A stretch of DNA of 64,000 nucleotides from Ilyobacter_A sp963668015. Its GTDB lineage: Bacteria; Fusobacteriota; Fusobacteriia; Fusobacteriales; Fusobacteriaceae. Every line of letters starts with the position of its first letter. Position 1 is the first letter of the stretch. The notes beneath the pieces were generated by a model that was not told where the DNA came from, searched no databases, and worked only from the letters and a program-made list of their open reading frames with translations. Positions 47,024-57,905 of this stretch are shown in pieces. The DNA is taken from the NCBI GenBank assembly GCA_963668015.2, contig CAXXCR010000037.1, forward strand, positions 35,565 to 99,564, given 5' to 3'. A program made the position numbers and the translations under genes.

Positions 47024-48742
47024 ATGGATAACTGGAATACAATAATAAAGAAATTGGATTATGCTTTTCAACCGATAGTTCATATAAACAGTGGCATCGT
47101 TTACGGCTGTGAGGTGCTCTTGCGAAATCATTCAGAGGCCGGATTCTCAAGTATAGGAGAAGTTTTCGACACAGCTTACAATCAAAAAAGCCTTTACTAT
47201 CTGGATCTAAATTTGAGAGAAAAGGCCATAAAAAAATTTAAAAAACTCCCTTTCAGTGAAGATGCTAAAATCTTTTACAATTTAGATCCAAGGATACTGC
47301 AAATGCCCGGATATTCACCTGGAAATACAGAAGCCATATTGGAAAAACATGGTTTGGATAGAGGGGATTTTTGCTTTGAACTATCCGAAAAATATGATAT
47401 AGATGACTGGGAAACTTTTGAGAAAATTCTTAACATCTACAGCGAAAGGGGGTATATTACAGCACTGGATGACTTCGGCAGCGGGTTTTCCAACCTAAAA
47501 CTCTTACTTAAGCTGGAACCTAAGATAGTTAAGATAGACAGGTTTTTTATCAACTTTATCAACCAAGATTCTAAAAAGAAGGCATCCCTGAAAAAAATGA
47601 TAGAACTCATACACTCTATGAATGGTCTCGTTGTTGCAGAAGGGGTGGAAACAGAAAAAGAATATTGCACCTGTAGAAGCATCGGTTGCGACCTGGTACA
47701 GGGGTATTTTATTCAAAGGCCTACACTTTACATAGATGAAATTCTGCCAAAATACAATGTCCCGGATTCAATCAACGAAAACTGGTACTCCCAGATTCAG
47801 GATAAGAAAATAATTTTAAAAAACCTGGATAATGTTCAGCCGATAAACAAATACGCAAATATAAGAGAACTTTTAAAAAGTTTCAAAACTGAAAAAAAAC
47901 GACGTATATTCCCTGTGATAAATGCTAAAAAAGAACCACTCGGGGTAATAAAAGAGGATGACATAAAAAAATACATATATTCCCCCTACGGAATGGAAAT
48001 CCTTGCCAAAAGAATAGAGGAAGAAAACAATGGATTGAACAGTTTTATCTCCCACTGCCCAACCTGTGATATAAACTATCCACTTGAAAATATATTATAC
48101 ATATTTAGCAACACTAATTCTGATTCAGGGGTGATCATTACAGAAAACGGAAAATACCTGGGGTATCTGAACAGCTCCTCTCTGATAAATGTGATCCATG
48201 AAAAGAAGATTTCAGAAGCCAAGGAGCTAAACCCGCTGACAAAACTGCCTGGAAACCCTTCTATAGAAAAGTATATCGTAAAAACCATTAATCTGGAAAA
48301 CGACCCCTTTGCGTATGTCTATCTGGATTTTAACAAGTTCAAAGCTTTCAATGATCGATTCGGATTTCAAAAAGGGGATGAAGTTATCTCGTATTTTGCT
48401 GATTTTTTAAAACAAAAGCTCACAAACGAAAATGCTTTTATAGGTCATATCGGCGGGGATGATTTTTTCGTTGGTTTGAGCTTAGAAGAAAAAGATAGTT
48501 TTTTACATCTGACAAATTTCTTTGAAGAACTCAGGGAGCTTTTTACTAAGAAGATAAGGTTTTTTTACCCTAAAGTTAAAAACTTAGAAAAAATAGAGGA
48601 TTTGACCGTGTCCATCTCAATGCTTCTTCTGCCACCAGGAAGACGTAGTTCTGTTTACGAAGAGGTCAGCGAACTTATATTTAAAATAAAAAAAATCTCC
48701 AAGTCTTCCCCGAACAGTTTTTCCTGCACCTCATTGAGGTAG
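47024..48742 (+). CDS. EAL-CBS-GGDEF cyclic-di-GMP protein
   Basis: 572 residues. EAL-type phosphodiesterase domain about 1-240 (EVLLRNHSE near 26, FELSEKYD, the metal-binding ALDDFGSGFSNL near 147, KIDRFF and VVAEGVETE). A CBS pair about 265-390. A GGDEF-type domain about 405-570 with the sequence HIGGDDFFVGL, a conservative GGDEF variant. The catalytic signature of the first domain is EVL rather than EAL, but the metal ligands look present. It probably makes or degrades c-di-GMP with nucleotide control through CBS. AAGGAG (47009-47014) excludes ATG 47015 and sets 47024. Confidence 0.88.
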   Translation: MDNWNTIIKKLDYAFQPIVHINSGIVYGCEVLLRNHSEAGFSSIGEVFDTAYNQKSLYYLDLNLREKAIKKFKKLPFSEDAKIFYNLDPRILQMPGYSPGNTEAILEKHGLDRGDFCFELSEKYDIDDWETFEKILNIYSERGYITALDDFGSGFSNLKLLLKLEPKIVKIDRFFINFINQDSKKKASLKKMIELIHSMNGLVVAEGVETEKEYCTCRSIGCDLVQGYFIQRPTLYIDEILPKYNVPDSINENWYSQIQDKKIILKNLDNVQPINKYANIRELLKSFKTEKKRRIFPVINAKKEPLGVIKEDDIKKYIYSPYGMEILAKRIEEENNGLNSFISHCPTCDINYPLENILYIFSNTNSDSGVIITENGKYLGYLNSSSLINVIHEKKISEAKELNPLTKLPGNPSIEKYIVKTINLENDPFAYVYLDFNKFKAFNDRFGFQKGDEVISYFADFLKQKLTNENAFIGHIGGDDFFVGLSLEEKDSFLHLTNFFEELRELFTKKIRFFYPKVKNLEKIEDLTVSISMLLLPPGRRSSVYEEVSELIFKIKKISKSSPNSFSCTSLR

Positions 48743-48785
48743 CTGATTATATGTATTTTTTCTATTCTGCTTTTATCAGAAATAC

Positions 48786-48819
48786 AAGCCATCCAATATT
48801 GGTAATCATCGGATGGCTT
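48786..48819 (+). terminator. Hairpin after the EAL gene
   Basis: AAGCCATCC (48786-48794) pairs with GGATGGCTT (48811-48819). Only a weak T-rich tail follows. It may also stop transcription of the CRISPR array arriving from the other side. Confidence 0.5.
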
Positions 48820-48916
48820 CTTCAGTGAATACAGATATTTTTCATTTTTTCTACTTCTTATTCCATTATGAGGCGATTAAAACCCCCAAGTCTTGCCTTG
48901 ACTATGAGGGTACTCC

Positions 48917-51900
48917 ATTTACATTCCACTATGATGCTATTAAAACATGCTTTCGCATATATTCACAGTTTTGAAAAATGGATTTACATTCCACTATGAT
49001 GCTATTAAAACCAGCAAGAGACTGGATTAACTAAGTATTTAGCAGAAATTTACATTCCACTATGATGCTATTAAAACAGATATTTTGCTACCCAATTACG
49101 ATAACCTGCAGGATTTACATTCCACTATGATGCTATTAAAACAACTTCCTTTCTAGTTAGCAAGTTAGTACCACATTTATTTACATTCCACTATGATGCT
49201 ATTAAAACCTAAAAATAGGCGTAATTTTGAAAAACAGTTACTTTATTTACATTCCACTATGATGCTATTAAAACTTCATATCTGAAAATACACTTTCAAC
49301 ATCCATAGACATTTACATTCCACTATGATGCTATTAAAACCAGATTGAGAATTATAACAAGATTGCGCTAAACTTATTTACATTCCACTATGATGCTATT
49401 AAAACCCAATCGTCATTCAGTGTTAGGACGCCAGTCGATGCAATTTACATTCCACTATGATGCTATTAAAACCCAAATTTCCTATTGTTGTTACTACCTG
49501 AGATATTTCATTTACATTCCACTATGATGCTATTAAAACTACTTCTTCTGCTAAGTGAGAAGCTGTAGCATCTGAATTTACATTCCACTATGATGCTATT
49601 AAAACAATCACGACTGGCCGGGTTACATAGCCAAAACTAAGGTATTTACATTCCACTATGATGCTATTAAAACCAAAACAATCGAATAATTTAGGGTTTT
49701 CGACTGTTGTATTTACATTCCACTATGATGCTATTAAAACAATGTATCAAGGAGCAAACACTACAATATTTAGCAATTTACATTCCACTATGATGCTATT
49801 AAAACAGACAACTATCATAAAGCTGTCCTGGATGCTATGAGATTTACATTCCACTATGATGCTATTAAAACTCTCAGATGAAAAATTTCAGGAATACTAT
49901 TAAGAAACATTTACATTCCACTATGATGCTATTAAAACTCAGAGGCGCTATAGAAAAATTGTCCTCCAATGATGTCATTTACATTCCACTATGATGCTAT
50001 TAAAACGGATAACATCATAATGATCTGTTTTGATTCTGCTGTATTTACATTCCACTATGATGCTATTAAAACACGGAACCGATATGTTGGCAGATGTAAG
50101 ATCTGCACTATTTACATTCCACTATGATGCTATTAAAACCAAGAGTCTCCAGGGTCGCCACGCGACAGCAACCCTGATTTACATTCCACTATGATGCTAT
50201 TAAAACTTTTAAGTTAGCTTACATAAATAAGTTTAACGAAAATTTACATTCCACTATGATGCTATTAAAACCTAAAAGAAAGGCAGCTTAATTTACAAGC
50301 AGAAAAAAATTTACATTCCACTATGATGCTATTAAAACTTCTATAGCCTCAAGGTATAACTCTGCTGTGGTTCCCATTTACATTCCACTATGATGCTATT
50401 AAAACGCTCTCTGTCTCCTGTAACTATTTCTATACATCCTTTATTTACATTCCACTATGATGCTATTAAAACGTAAATTTTTGCATTAACTCAACAGCGT
50501 CGTGCTGATTTACATTCCACTATGATGCTATTAAAACGCAATGGATAGAAAAAGCATTGAAAAAGAAGGATTTACATTCCACTATGATGCTATTAAAACC
50601 TCATTAATACCTCCTGATATTTACCGCCCCATATATTTATTTACATTCCACTATGATGCTATTAAAACATAGACATTGTTTGAACTATGAGGAAGAGTAT
50701 GTGAGATTTACATTCCACTATGATGCTATTAAAACTGTACTTGGTAGGAATGTAGGGATAATGAGTTTCAAATTTACATTCCACTATGATGCTATTAAAA
50801 CTCTGAATGAATTCCCAATCAAAGTACCCACGCTTGTATTTACATTCCACTATGATGCTATTAAAACATAAACTTTATAACTGATCCCATCCCACATATC
50901 TCCTATTTACATTCCACTATGATGCTATTAAAACTGTATTTATTTGATCTGCTAATTCCATAACTTCATTCATTTACATTCCACTATGATGCTATTAAAA
51001 CTCAACACTTCAAACTTGTGATCTTTTATCCCCCAACCTATTTACATTCCACTATGATGCTATTAAAACTACCCGCAGCCTGTAACAATGCCACTATTTT
51101 TTCTTTTCATTTACATTCCACTATGATGCTATTAAAACAATTGACCCTGATGGAGAACCCGAGGAGCAAGATGAATTTACATTCCACTATGATGCTATTA
51201 AAACATGGTGGTTTCTAGGTTTGATTATCATTTTGATTAATTTACATTCCACTATGATGCTATTAAAACAATTCCCTCTGTAAGTTTTTTAGAAATTCCT
51301 CTTCTGTATTTACATTCCACTATGATGCTATTAAAACGAAAAAGAATTGACGGTCGTTAAACGATAGATAAGGATTTACATTCCACTATGATGCTATTAA
51401 AACGGAATGGCAAAAGAAATAAATACAAAAATAACGTATGAATTTACATTCCACTATGATGCTATTAAAACCTCCGCTGTCATTCCAATTTCGTCGTAGA
51501 ACACATAGTTATTTACATTCCACTATGATGCTATTAAAACCAAGAACAATTCTTATCGGCCTTGAAGCAAGTGATGCATTTACATTCCACTATGATGCTA
51601 TTAAAACGACGTTCAGGATTCAAGAATAGAGATGGAAGTAATATTTACATTCCACTATGATGCTATTAAAACTGTGAAACTTGACTGTGACAGCTACAGT
51701 GTAAACCCTATTTACATTCCACTATGATGCTATTAAAACCTTGATCCTACTTTAATAGACAAGGACGATATTATATTTACATTCCACTATGATGCTATTA
51801 AAACCTGGGAAAATGTATAACTTTAATTTCTTATTAGACAGATTTACATTCCACTATGATGCTATTAAAACAGCAGCACTTGCCGACACGAAGATGCAAC

Positions 51901-52865
51901 TATACAAATTTACATTCCACTATGATGCTATTAAAACTCATAGGTTTAGGTGGTTCTTTTTTCTTCATAAAATTATTTACATTCCACTATGATGCTATTA
52001 AAACTTCCCGTTCTGTGGCGGCATAAAAAGCATTTCATATAATTTACATTCCACTATGATGCTATTAAAACTTAACTCGTTAGTTTTCAAGTAACTTGGA
52101 TTACTCTGATTTACATTCCACTATGATGCTATTAAAACGTTGTGCAACCACATTTATCACAAGGCTTTCCATATCATTTACATTCCACTATGATGCTATT
52201 AAAACGCAGATATAGTAGTCAGAGGACACATCCATGAAAGTATTTACATTCCACTATGATGCTATTAAAACTTAAGCGATTTACCAGCACTGACTTATCT
52301 TCTCAGCTATTTACATTCCACTATGATGCTATTAAAACAGAACGAAACGGCTTTTTCTTCCAATACCTTACAAAATTTACATTCCACTATGATGCTATTA
52401 AAACCTAACTTTACACCCTCATAGTCAAGCTCGAATGTATTTACATTCCACTATGATGCTATTAAAACTATACAGGTGAAGACGTAATAAAGCACAGGGT
52501 ATTTATTTACATTCCACTATGATGCTATTAAAACCTACACTGTTTTTTACATTTCCAGCTTTGTTTTTTAATTTACATTCCACTATGATGCTATTAAAAC
52601 TACAAGGAGTTGTTTTTGTTTTTCTCCCTTTAATAATTTACATTCCACTATGATGCTATTAAAACCTCCACTTCTTCGGCAAAAGTAAGAGTAAGAAACT
52701 TATTTACATTCCACTATGATGCTATTAAAACAATACTACGAGCACGATTTACAGTCTGCTCGGAACATATTTACATTCCACTATGATGCTATTAAAACAA
52801 TTATCGTCTGGGATATACACCTCCGATTATTTGCCATTTACATTCCACTATGATGCTATTAAAAC
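48917..52865 (-). CRISPR. Type I-B CRISPR array, 60 repeats and 59 spacers
   Basis: I count 60 copies of a 30-bp repeat (plus strand beginning ATTTACATTCCACTATGATG and ending CTATTAAAAC), with spacers mostly 35-38 bases. The repeats look identical throughout. A degenerate copy with about seven mismatches lies at 48854-48883, beyond the left end. On the minus strand the repeat begins GTTTTAATAGC and ends ATGTAAAT, an 8-base handle as in type I-B crRNA. Together with the degenerate copy on the left and the AT-rich leader and cas2 on the right, this shows transcription right to left; the newest spacers are near 52.8 kb. Confidence 0.97.
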
Positions 52866-53055
52866 GGGTAATTATTTTTAAGTTGATTTTTCTGATCTAT
52901 ATCCATAATTTCTGTCGATCTACCAAAAATTTTAAAAAAAACTCATAAAAAAAATAATTTTTATTTTATCATTTTAATCCAACTTCTATTTTTTCTAATC
53001 TAGAGATATTCTGTCGATCCTCAAAGATTTCATACTTATCCCCTATCGACATACC
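52866..53055 (-). promoter_or_regulatory. CRISPR leader
   Basis: 190 very AT-rich bases between the array and cas2. TTCTGTCGATC occurs twice (52910-52920 and 53009-53019), about 99 bases apart, with a related TATCGACA near 53043. Leaders carry the array promoter and the signals that direct Cas1-Cas2 integration to the first repeat; the repeated motif is a candidate. Confidence 0.7.
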
Positions 53056-53334
53056 CTAAAAAAAGTTCGATGTAGCATCATCTTCTACTCCCCAGAACTC
53101 CTTTTTAAGCCACCTTTCCTGCCTACTCTTAAAAAGTATAACGGAATCCTTTTCTTTCCTGATGTACCCTCTCAGCTCTAATCTTAACTTTTCTAAATTA
53201 CTTTTACTTATTTCTCCTTCAAAAACTGAATTTTGTATATGAGTAAGGTATCTTTTGCATATCTTAAATATATTGCGTAGCACCCTAGCCCCACCTTCAT
53301 CCAATGTTATGTCATACACAAGTATAATATACAT
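53056..53334 (-). CDS. cas2: CRISPR-associated endonuclease Cas2
   Basis: 92 residues with the ferredoxin-like start MYIILVYDITLDEGGARVLR, whose conserved Asp8 follows the first strand, and the SVFEGEIS strand near 38. It joins Cas1 in the spacer integration complex. It starts six bases after cas1 and is adjacent to the leader. Confidence 0.95.
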   Translation of the reverse strand: MYIILVYDITLDEGGARVLRNIFKICKRYLTHIQNSVFEGEISKSNLEKLRLELRGYIRKEKDSVILFKSRQERWLKKEFWGVEDDATSNFF

Positions 53335-53340
53335 CTATTA

Positions 53341-54336
53341 TCACCACCAAATTTTAAATCCACTGTACTCCTTCTCGCCGTTGATATGCTTAATCAATTT
53401 ATAAGCCTCCAACCTTATCAAATGCCTGTAAGAAACCTTTCTCTTCAAATCCTTATGAGTTATAGTCGCATTCAAGCTATTATCATATTCTTTTAGTATA
53501 TTCAGCCTCGCTTTTTCTTTAAGATAATAAAAGTTCGATTCCTTTTCAAAATCATTTTCCGTTATCTGATTTTTATTAAGCAACCTAAACACCAACCTAT
53601 CCCCTATAATCGGTTTAAATATCTCTGCAATATCAAGACTTAGTGAAAATCTCCTTGTCCCAGTTTCATGAAGATAACTTATAGTTGGATTCAACTGCGT
53701 TTTGTAAATTTCAGTCAAAACAGTCGTGTAGATCAGCATATTTACAAAAGATATCATGGTGTTTATCATATTATCCGGTGGTCTTTTGACTCTTTTTTCA
53801 AAGTTTATCTCCTGATCTATTATACTGTTCCAGGTTTCATAGTAATTTTTCCTTATGTTCCCTTCTATACCCATAATTTCTTTTACATTTCTGCATTTAT
53901 TCAGCCTTTGCCTGAGATAATCAATCTCTTCCATAGCTCCGCCGACATTTTTTCCCCTTTCTTTGTAATACCTCAGGTTCCTGTGTATATTAAACGAAGC
54001 TGCCAGCAAAAACTGTCTGGCAATAAAAACCCTCTTTTCTTCCTCGTTATAATGATTTACCTGCTTTACAAGCAAATCACCTGAAATAAGTTTTTCTCTG
54101 GGATAAAAAGTCCCCGAATAAAATCCATAGTAGTTAAATATATGCAGGGGAATATTGTTCTGACCCAAAAAATTCAGTATCTTGGTATTTAGATTCACTT
54201 CATTAAATATGTATATATCCCTCGTTGCTTCTATTTTCAAGTCTTTTTTTACTCCATCACTTGAGTACATTGTGATATTGTTGTCTTTTCTTTTGAGTTC
54301 CCCGCTTTTCATAAGGTAATAAGTTATATCACTCAA
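53341..54336 (-). CDS. cas1: CRISPR-associated endonuclease Cas1
   Basis: The spacer integrase, 331 residues. Catalytic metal ligands are visible: Glu in MGIEGNIRKNYYETW near 157, His in SYLHETGTRRFSL near 224 and Asp in SLDIAEIFKP near 239. The N-terminal beta domain (YSSDGVKKDLKIEATRDIYI) is normal. No defect is seen. It forms a cas4-cas1-cas2 adaptation block. Confidence 0.96.
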   Translation of the reverse strand: MSDITYYLMKSGELKRKDNNITMYSSDGVKKDLKIEATRDIYIFNEVNLNTKILNFLGQNNIPLHIFNYYGFYSGTFYPREKLISGDLLVKQVNHYNEEEKRVFIARQFLLAASFNIHRNLRYYKERGKNVGGAMEEIDYLRQRLNKCRNVKEIMGIEGNIRKNYYETWNSIIDQEINFEKRVKRPPDNMINTMISFVNMLIYTTVLTEIYKTQLNPTISYLHETGTRRFSLSLDIAEIFKPIIGDRLVFRLLNKNQITENDFEKESNFYYLKEKARLNILKEYDNSLNATITHKDLKRKVSYRHLIRLEAYKLIKHINGEKEYSGFKIWW

Positions 54337-54348
54337 TCTTAATCCCCC

Positions 54349-54837
54349 CTATATATAACAGTACTCATAATAGGCACAGCTCTTGCATATTTTGCTGTTT
54401 ATGACGTCCACAGGACTTTCCTTTGACAATAACCCCTGTATGTCATTTAAAATATTTTCTATTTTTTCTACATCATCCATTTCCAGTTGAATATCTCTTC
54501 TTATTTTTAACTTAGGATAGTCTAATACTCCCTTTTCCACACTTATTCCCCGCTGTTGCAAGAAATAAAGGTAGTACTTTACCTGCCACACAGCGGCATC
54601 CTCTATGCTTCTGCTCTTTTTTATCTCGTGTATAATCTTCCAATCCCGTATGAAATCAACGTTTATCGTATTATCTACCATTATGTGCTTTTTGTCTTTT
54701 TTGTACGAGTTTTCATCCAGAAGTTTTCCCAAGACCACATTCTCACTTTCGCTTTCCATACTGATCCCTTTTGAAAAAAGCCACAGTTTCCTTTTGCAGA
54801 CAAAATAGTAGTAAAACATAACTCCAGTAATTCGCAT
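54349..54837 (-). CDS. cas4: CRISPR-associated exonuclease Cas4
   Basis: 162 residues, RecB-nuclease fold with an Fe-S cluster. First Cys in FVCKRKLW near 14; the nuclease core with HEIKKS near 70 and QVKYYLYFL near 85; three C-terminal Cys in KICKSCAYYEYCYI. It trims prespacers and selects PAM for Cas1-Cas2. It is intact and 12 bases from its neighbours on each side. Confidence 0.94.
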   Translation of the reverse strand: MRITGVMFYYYFVCKRKLWLFSKGISMESESENVVLGKLLDENSYKKDKKHIMVDNTINVDFIRDWKIIHEIKKSRSIEDAAVWQVKYYLYFLQQRGISVEKGVLDYPKLKIRRDIQLEMDDVEKIENILNDIQGLLSKESPVDVINSKICKSCAYYEYCYI

Positions 54838-54849
54838 ATAAAAACCTCC

Positions 54850-57124
54850 TTAGAAAAAAGGATCAATATCAGAATTCACTTTTTCATTCCCACTTTTTTT
54901 TAAAAAAATGATGCCTTTTTCTTCCGAATATTCACAATCAAGTATATAAATTTTTTCATATTTTCCTATACTTATAAATTCATATTCAGATATAAACCGA
55001 CTGGCTTCTCCCCAACTTATACTTACTGTGTAATCCCTTAATTTATCTGTCAATTGATACTTTTCAATCTTTCTAATTTTATAATTCTCAGTTTTCCCGA
55101 TGCTTCTATTAATTTCCTCTTCCAATTTCAAAATCTGATTTTTTTCTTTTTCAAATACCGGTTTAGGAATAATTGTCACATTTGTTATGTCTCTGAATAT
55201 TTTCTTTACGTCAGATTTACTAAATTCATAGGCATTAATAGCTTCCAAATAATCCATAGTATCTTTAATTTTTTTTAAATATTTGGTGTCTTTTAATTTT
55301 TCAGTGGTATAAATTTCTTCTATAAGTTCTAATTTCTCTTTCTCAGATATATTGCCATCAATACTTTTGTCTAACAAAATCTTTTTAGAAAACATAAATA
55401 TTTCAAAATCTATAACTGATCTTTCACTATTTCGAACTCCACTACAAGGTTTATCTCCACCAGTATAAACATAACAATTATATCCATCTCCTATAAACTT
55501 TCTTTTTCTGTAGCATCTTCCAAATCTTTGCAATAAACCATTAATATCCGAAAGTTCTGTAAACAGTAAATCAAAATCTATATCCAATGACGCTTCTACA
55601 ACTTGAGTCCCTATCCATATACCACTTCCTTTATTATTTTTATCGCCAAGTGTCATTATAGCTTCTTCTTTATCTGCTCTGTCTTTTTTGATGAATTTTG
55701 AATGCAACAAATTTATGCTTACATCGTTTAAACAATTTATTTTTTTTAGTTTATCATATATTTCCTGTGCTTTTTTCACCGTATTACATACTACTAAAAT
55801 TTTATTATTATCATATCTTTTAACTATTTCATCTGTATTCAGTTGTTCGTCTAATACCTTCACACTATGTCTAATTATATCTGTAATAAATGGTTTTTCA
55901 CTTTTCACAAAATCTACACCCTGTTTTTCCAACAACTCCTCTATAAAACTTGGAAAAGTTGCTGTAAGAATGGAAAACTTCCCACCTACTTTGGTAATAT
56001 GTTTTAAGCCAATTATCAGATAAGCTAACAAATTTGGAGAATACATCTGAATTTCATCTATTACTACTTTTGAGTAAGATAAGGTCGCTAATTTTGGTTC
56101 AAAATCCCTATACCTATAAACAAAATCAAATAACTGATCCAAGGTGCAAATTGTTAAAGGTAGAGAAAGTTGTTTGGTTTGATTATAATACTCCATTACT
56201 TCTTCTAGATTACTTTTTTCTTTCCCTTTTTCATTTGACTGTAAATATTTACTCAAAGTATCAGAATGAAGTAATCCAACATTATTTTTATTCTCTACTA
56301 TTTCCGAAGTTATTCTTTTATATATTTCATTAATAGCAGTTTTTAAAGGAAGAGTGAAAAAACCTTTGTTATCTCCTATCCAAAGTAAACCTGCTTCTGT
56401 CTTTCCCATTCCTGTTTGGGCAACAGATATAATATTATTTTTTGTGTTTTTTTTTCATAAATTTTTGCAGTTCATTCCACTCAGCCTTTTTATCATTTTC
56501 TTGCCATTTTTTTATTAGATCTCCCATTGAATTTTCTAAGAAATCATTTTGAATCTCTACATCTATGTATCCACTAGCAGCATAATCTAATCTATTCAAC
56601 AAACCTTTTAACATTACGTACTCATAAAACTCTTTTTCATCTTCATATATTCTATCATTTATCATAAAAAAATCAGATTCTATCATTTCATCTAAAAATC
56701 TAAATTTTTCAAGAGGTGGATAGTAAAACTCTTCAAATAATTTCTGTATTAATTTAATTTCTTCTTCTATTTCTTCTTCTGAAAAATCATCCACTCTATC
56801 ATGATGATAGGCTACTGCATGAAATAACAAAGAAATTTCTTGTTCACTGTATCCTTCATCCTCTAAATATTCATAATTTATAAATGGAAGGCTTAAAATA
56901 TTATGAGGTATCTCTCCTTTTATTTTTACCCCTCTTTCTAATTTCATCTGAAATTTATCATTCATCTTTCCTAAGTCGTGATATATACAGGCATATTTTA
57001 ATAAATCCCACTTTACATTTATTTTTGGATAAATTTCTTTAATTAGTTGATAATTTTTTAATAAATTATCTGTATGTTCCTGTATTGTCTCTTTTGGATT
57101 AGATTTTGCAAGATATTTTTTCAT
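54850..57124 (-). pseudogene. cas3: cas3 nuclease-helicase, split by a frameshift at an A9 tract
   Basis: Two adjacent frames together make one Cas3. The HD nuclease part (56435-57124, 229 residues) has YHDLGKMND near 50 and HAVAYHHDR near 103. The helicase part (54850 to about 56455) has AQTGMGKTEAG, DEIQ and QRFGRCYRK. At plus 56447-56455 an A9 run (minus strand) shifts the frame by one: with A8 the chain reads on through KNTKNNIISVAQTG into the helicase. Removing one base gives exactly 758 codons, the normal size. The helicase frame alone has no usable start before its Walker A motif. Either one base is extra (mutation or sequencing) or slippage at A9 produces the full protein. Confidence 0.85.
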
Positions 57125-57161
57125 GCCCCTCCTAATAAAATAATAAATACAGTCCTTAAAA

Positions 57162-57905
57162 TCAGGCTAAAAATAATATGTTTCCGTCATCATCTATAAG
57201 TACTTTTTTTCTTCTCGACGCAACTACATCTGATCCATAGAGAACCTGTACTTTCGACCATTTTCTAAATATCTTAGGTTTTTTATTAGTTCCTACATTA
57301 ACTTTTTCATAAACTTTATTTAGTTTGTACCTAGTTCCTCTGAACTTAACGCCTGAAACTTGTTTTAATTTTATATTTTTTTCAATATCAATGGGAATAT
57401 ATGCACTGTAATCCTTTTTAAGCTTTACTCTCTCTTTTTCTGTTTCTGTAACTTCTACTGTTTTGACTTCTTTTATTACAGCTAAATCTTCTCTTCTACC
57501 TAAAGATGGGAATTCTCTAGGAAATTTTAATTTTTTTTCTATCTCCTCAATCAGAAATTCATTTTTTGGAAGTATATGAATTATAAGTTCCACTTCACTC
57601 AGCAATTCTGTAGTAGCTATCCCACGACCTATCCCATATCCGGAACTCTCTAATTGATGTCTGCTCTTATCAAATTTATACGCAGGTTTAAATTCATATC
57701 TGGTAAACAAATCGTTTGCTTTAGAATGATAATATCCTTGAATACTTACATCCATATCTTTGTATTCCTTATAGCCACACAAATTATGTATCATACCAAT
57801 TACTGTGGAATACGGAGGTAAAGGATAAGTTTCTTTTAACTGAAAACTTGTAGGCACTTTATAGTTAACTAATTCTTGTTCTATCTTAATTCTAATTGCT
57901 TTCAT
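57162..57905 (-). CDS. cas5: CRISPR-associated protein Cas5 (Cas5t type)
   Basis: 247 residues. N-terminal RAMP strand MKAIRIKIEQELVNYKVPTS and the well-conserved LKETYPLPPYSTVIGMIHNL characteristic of Cas5t of type I-B systems. It caps the crRNA 5' handle in Cascade. The frame can open at GTG 57914, but the ATG at 57905 aligns with the family start. It overlaps the end of cas7. Confidence 0.92.
   Translation of the reverse strand: MKAIRIKIEQELVNYKVPTSFQLKETYPLPPYSTVIGMIHNLCGYKEYKDMDVSIQGYYHSKANDLFTRYEFKPAYKFDKSRHQLESSGYGIGRGIATTELLSEVELIIHILPKNEFLIEEIEKKLKFPREFPSLGRREDLAVIKEVKTVEVTETEKERVKLKKDYSAYIPIDIEKNIKLKQVSGVKFRGTRYKLNKVYEKVNVGTNKKPKIFRKWSKVQVLYGSDVVASRRKKVLIDDDGNILFLA

Noticed and set aside
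49658..51992. Several 60-72 codon frames within the CRISPR array containing repeated HSTMMLLK or FHYDAIKT
   Set aside because: They are translations of CRISPR repeats and spacers.
54556..56333. Plus-strand frames of 60-111 codons opposite cas4 and cas3
   Set aside because: Low-complexity shadows of AT-rich minus-strand genes without ribosome binding sites.
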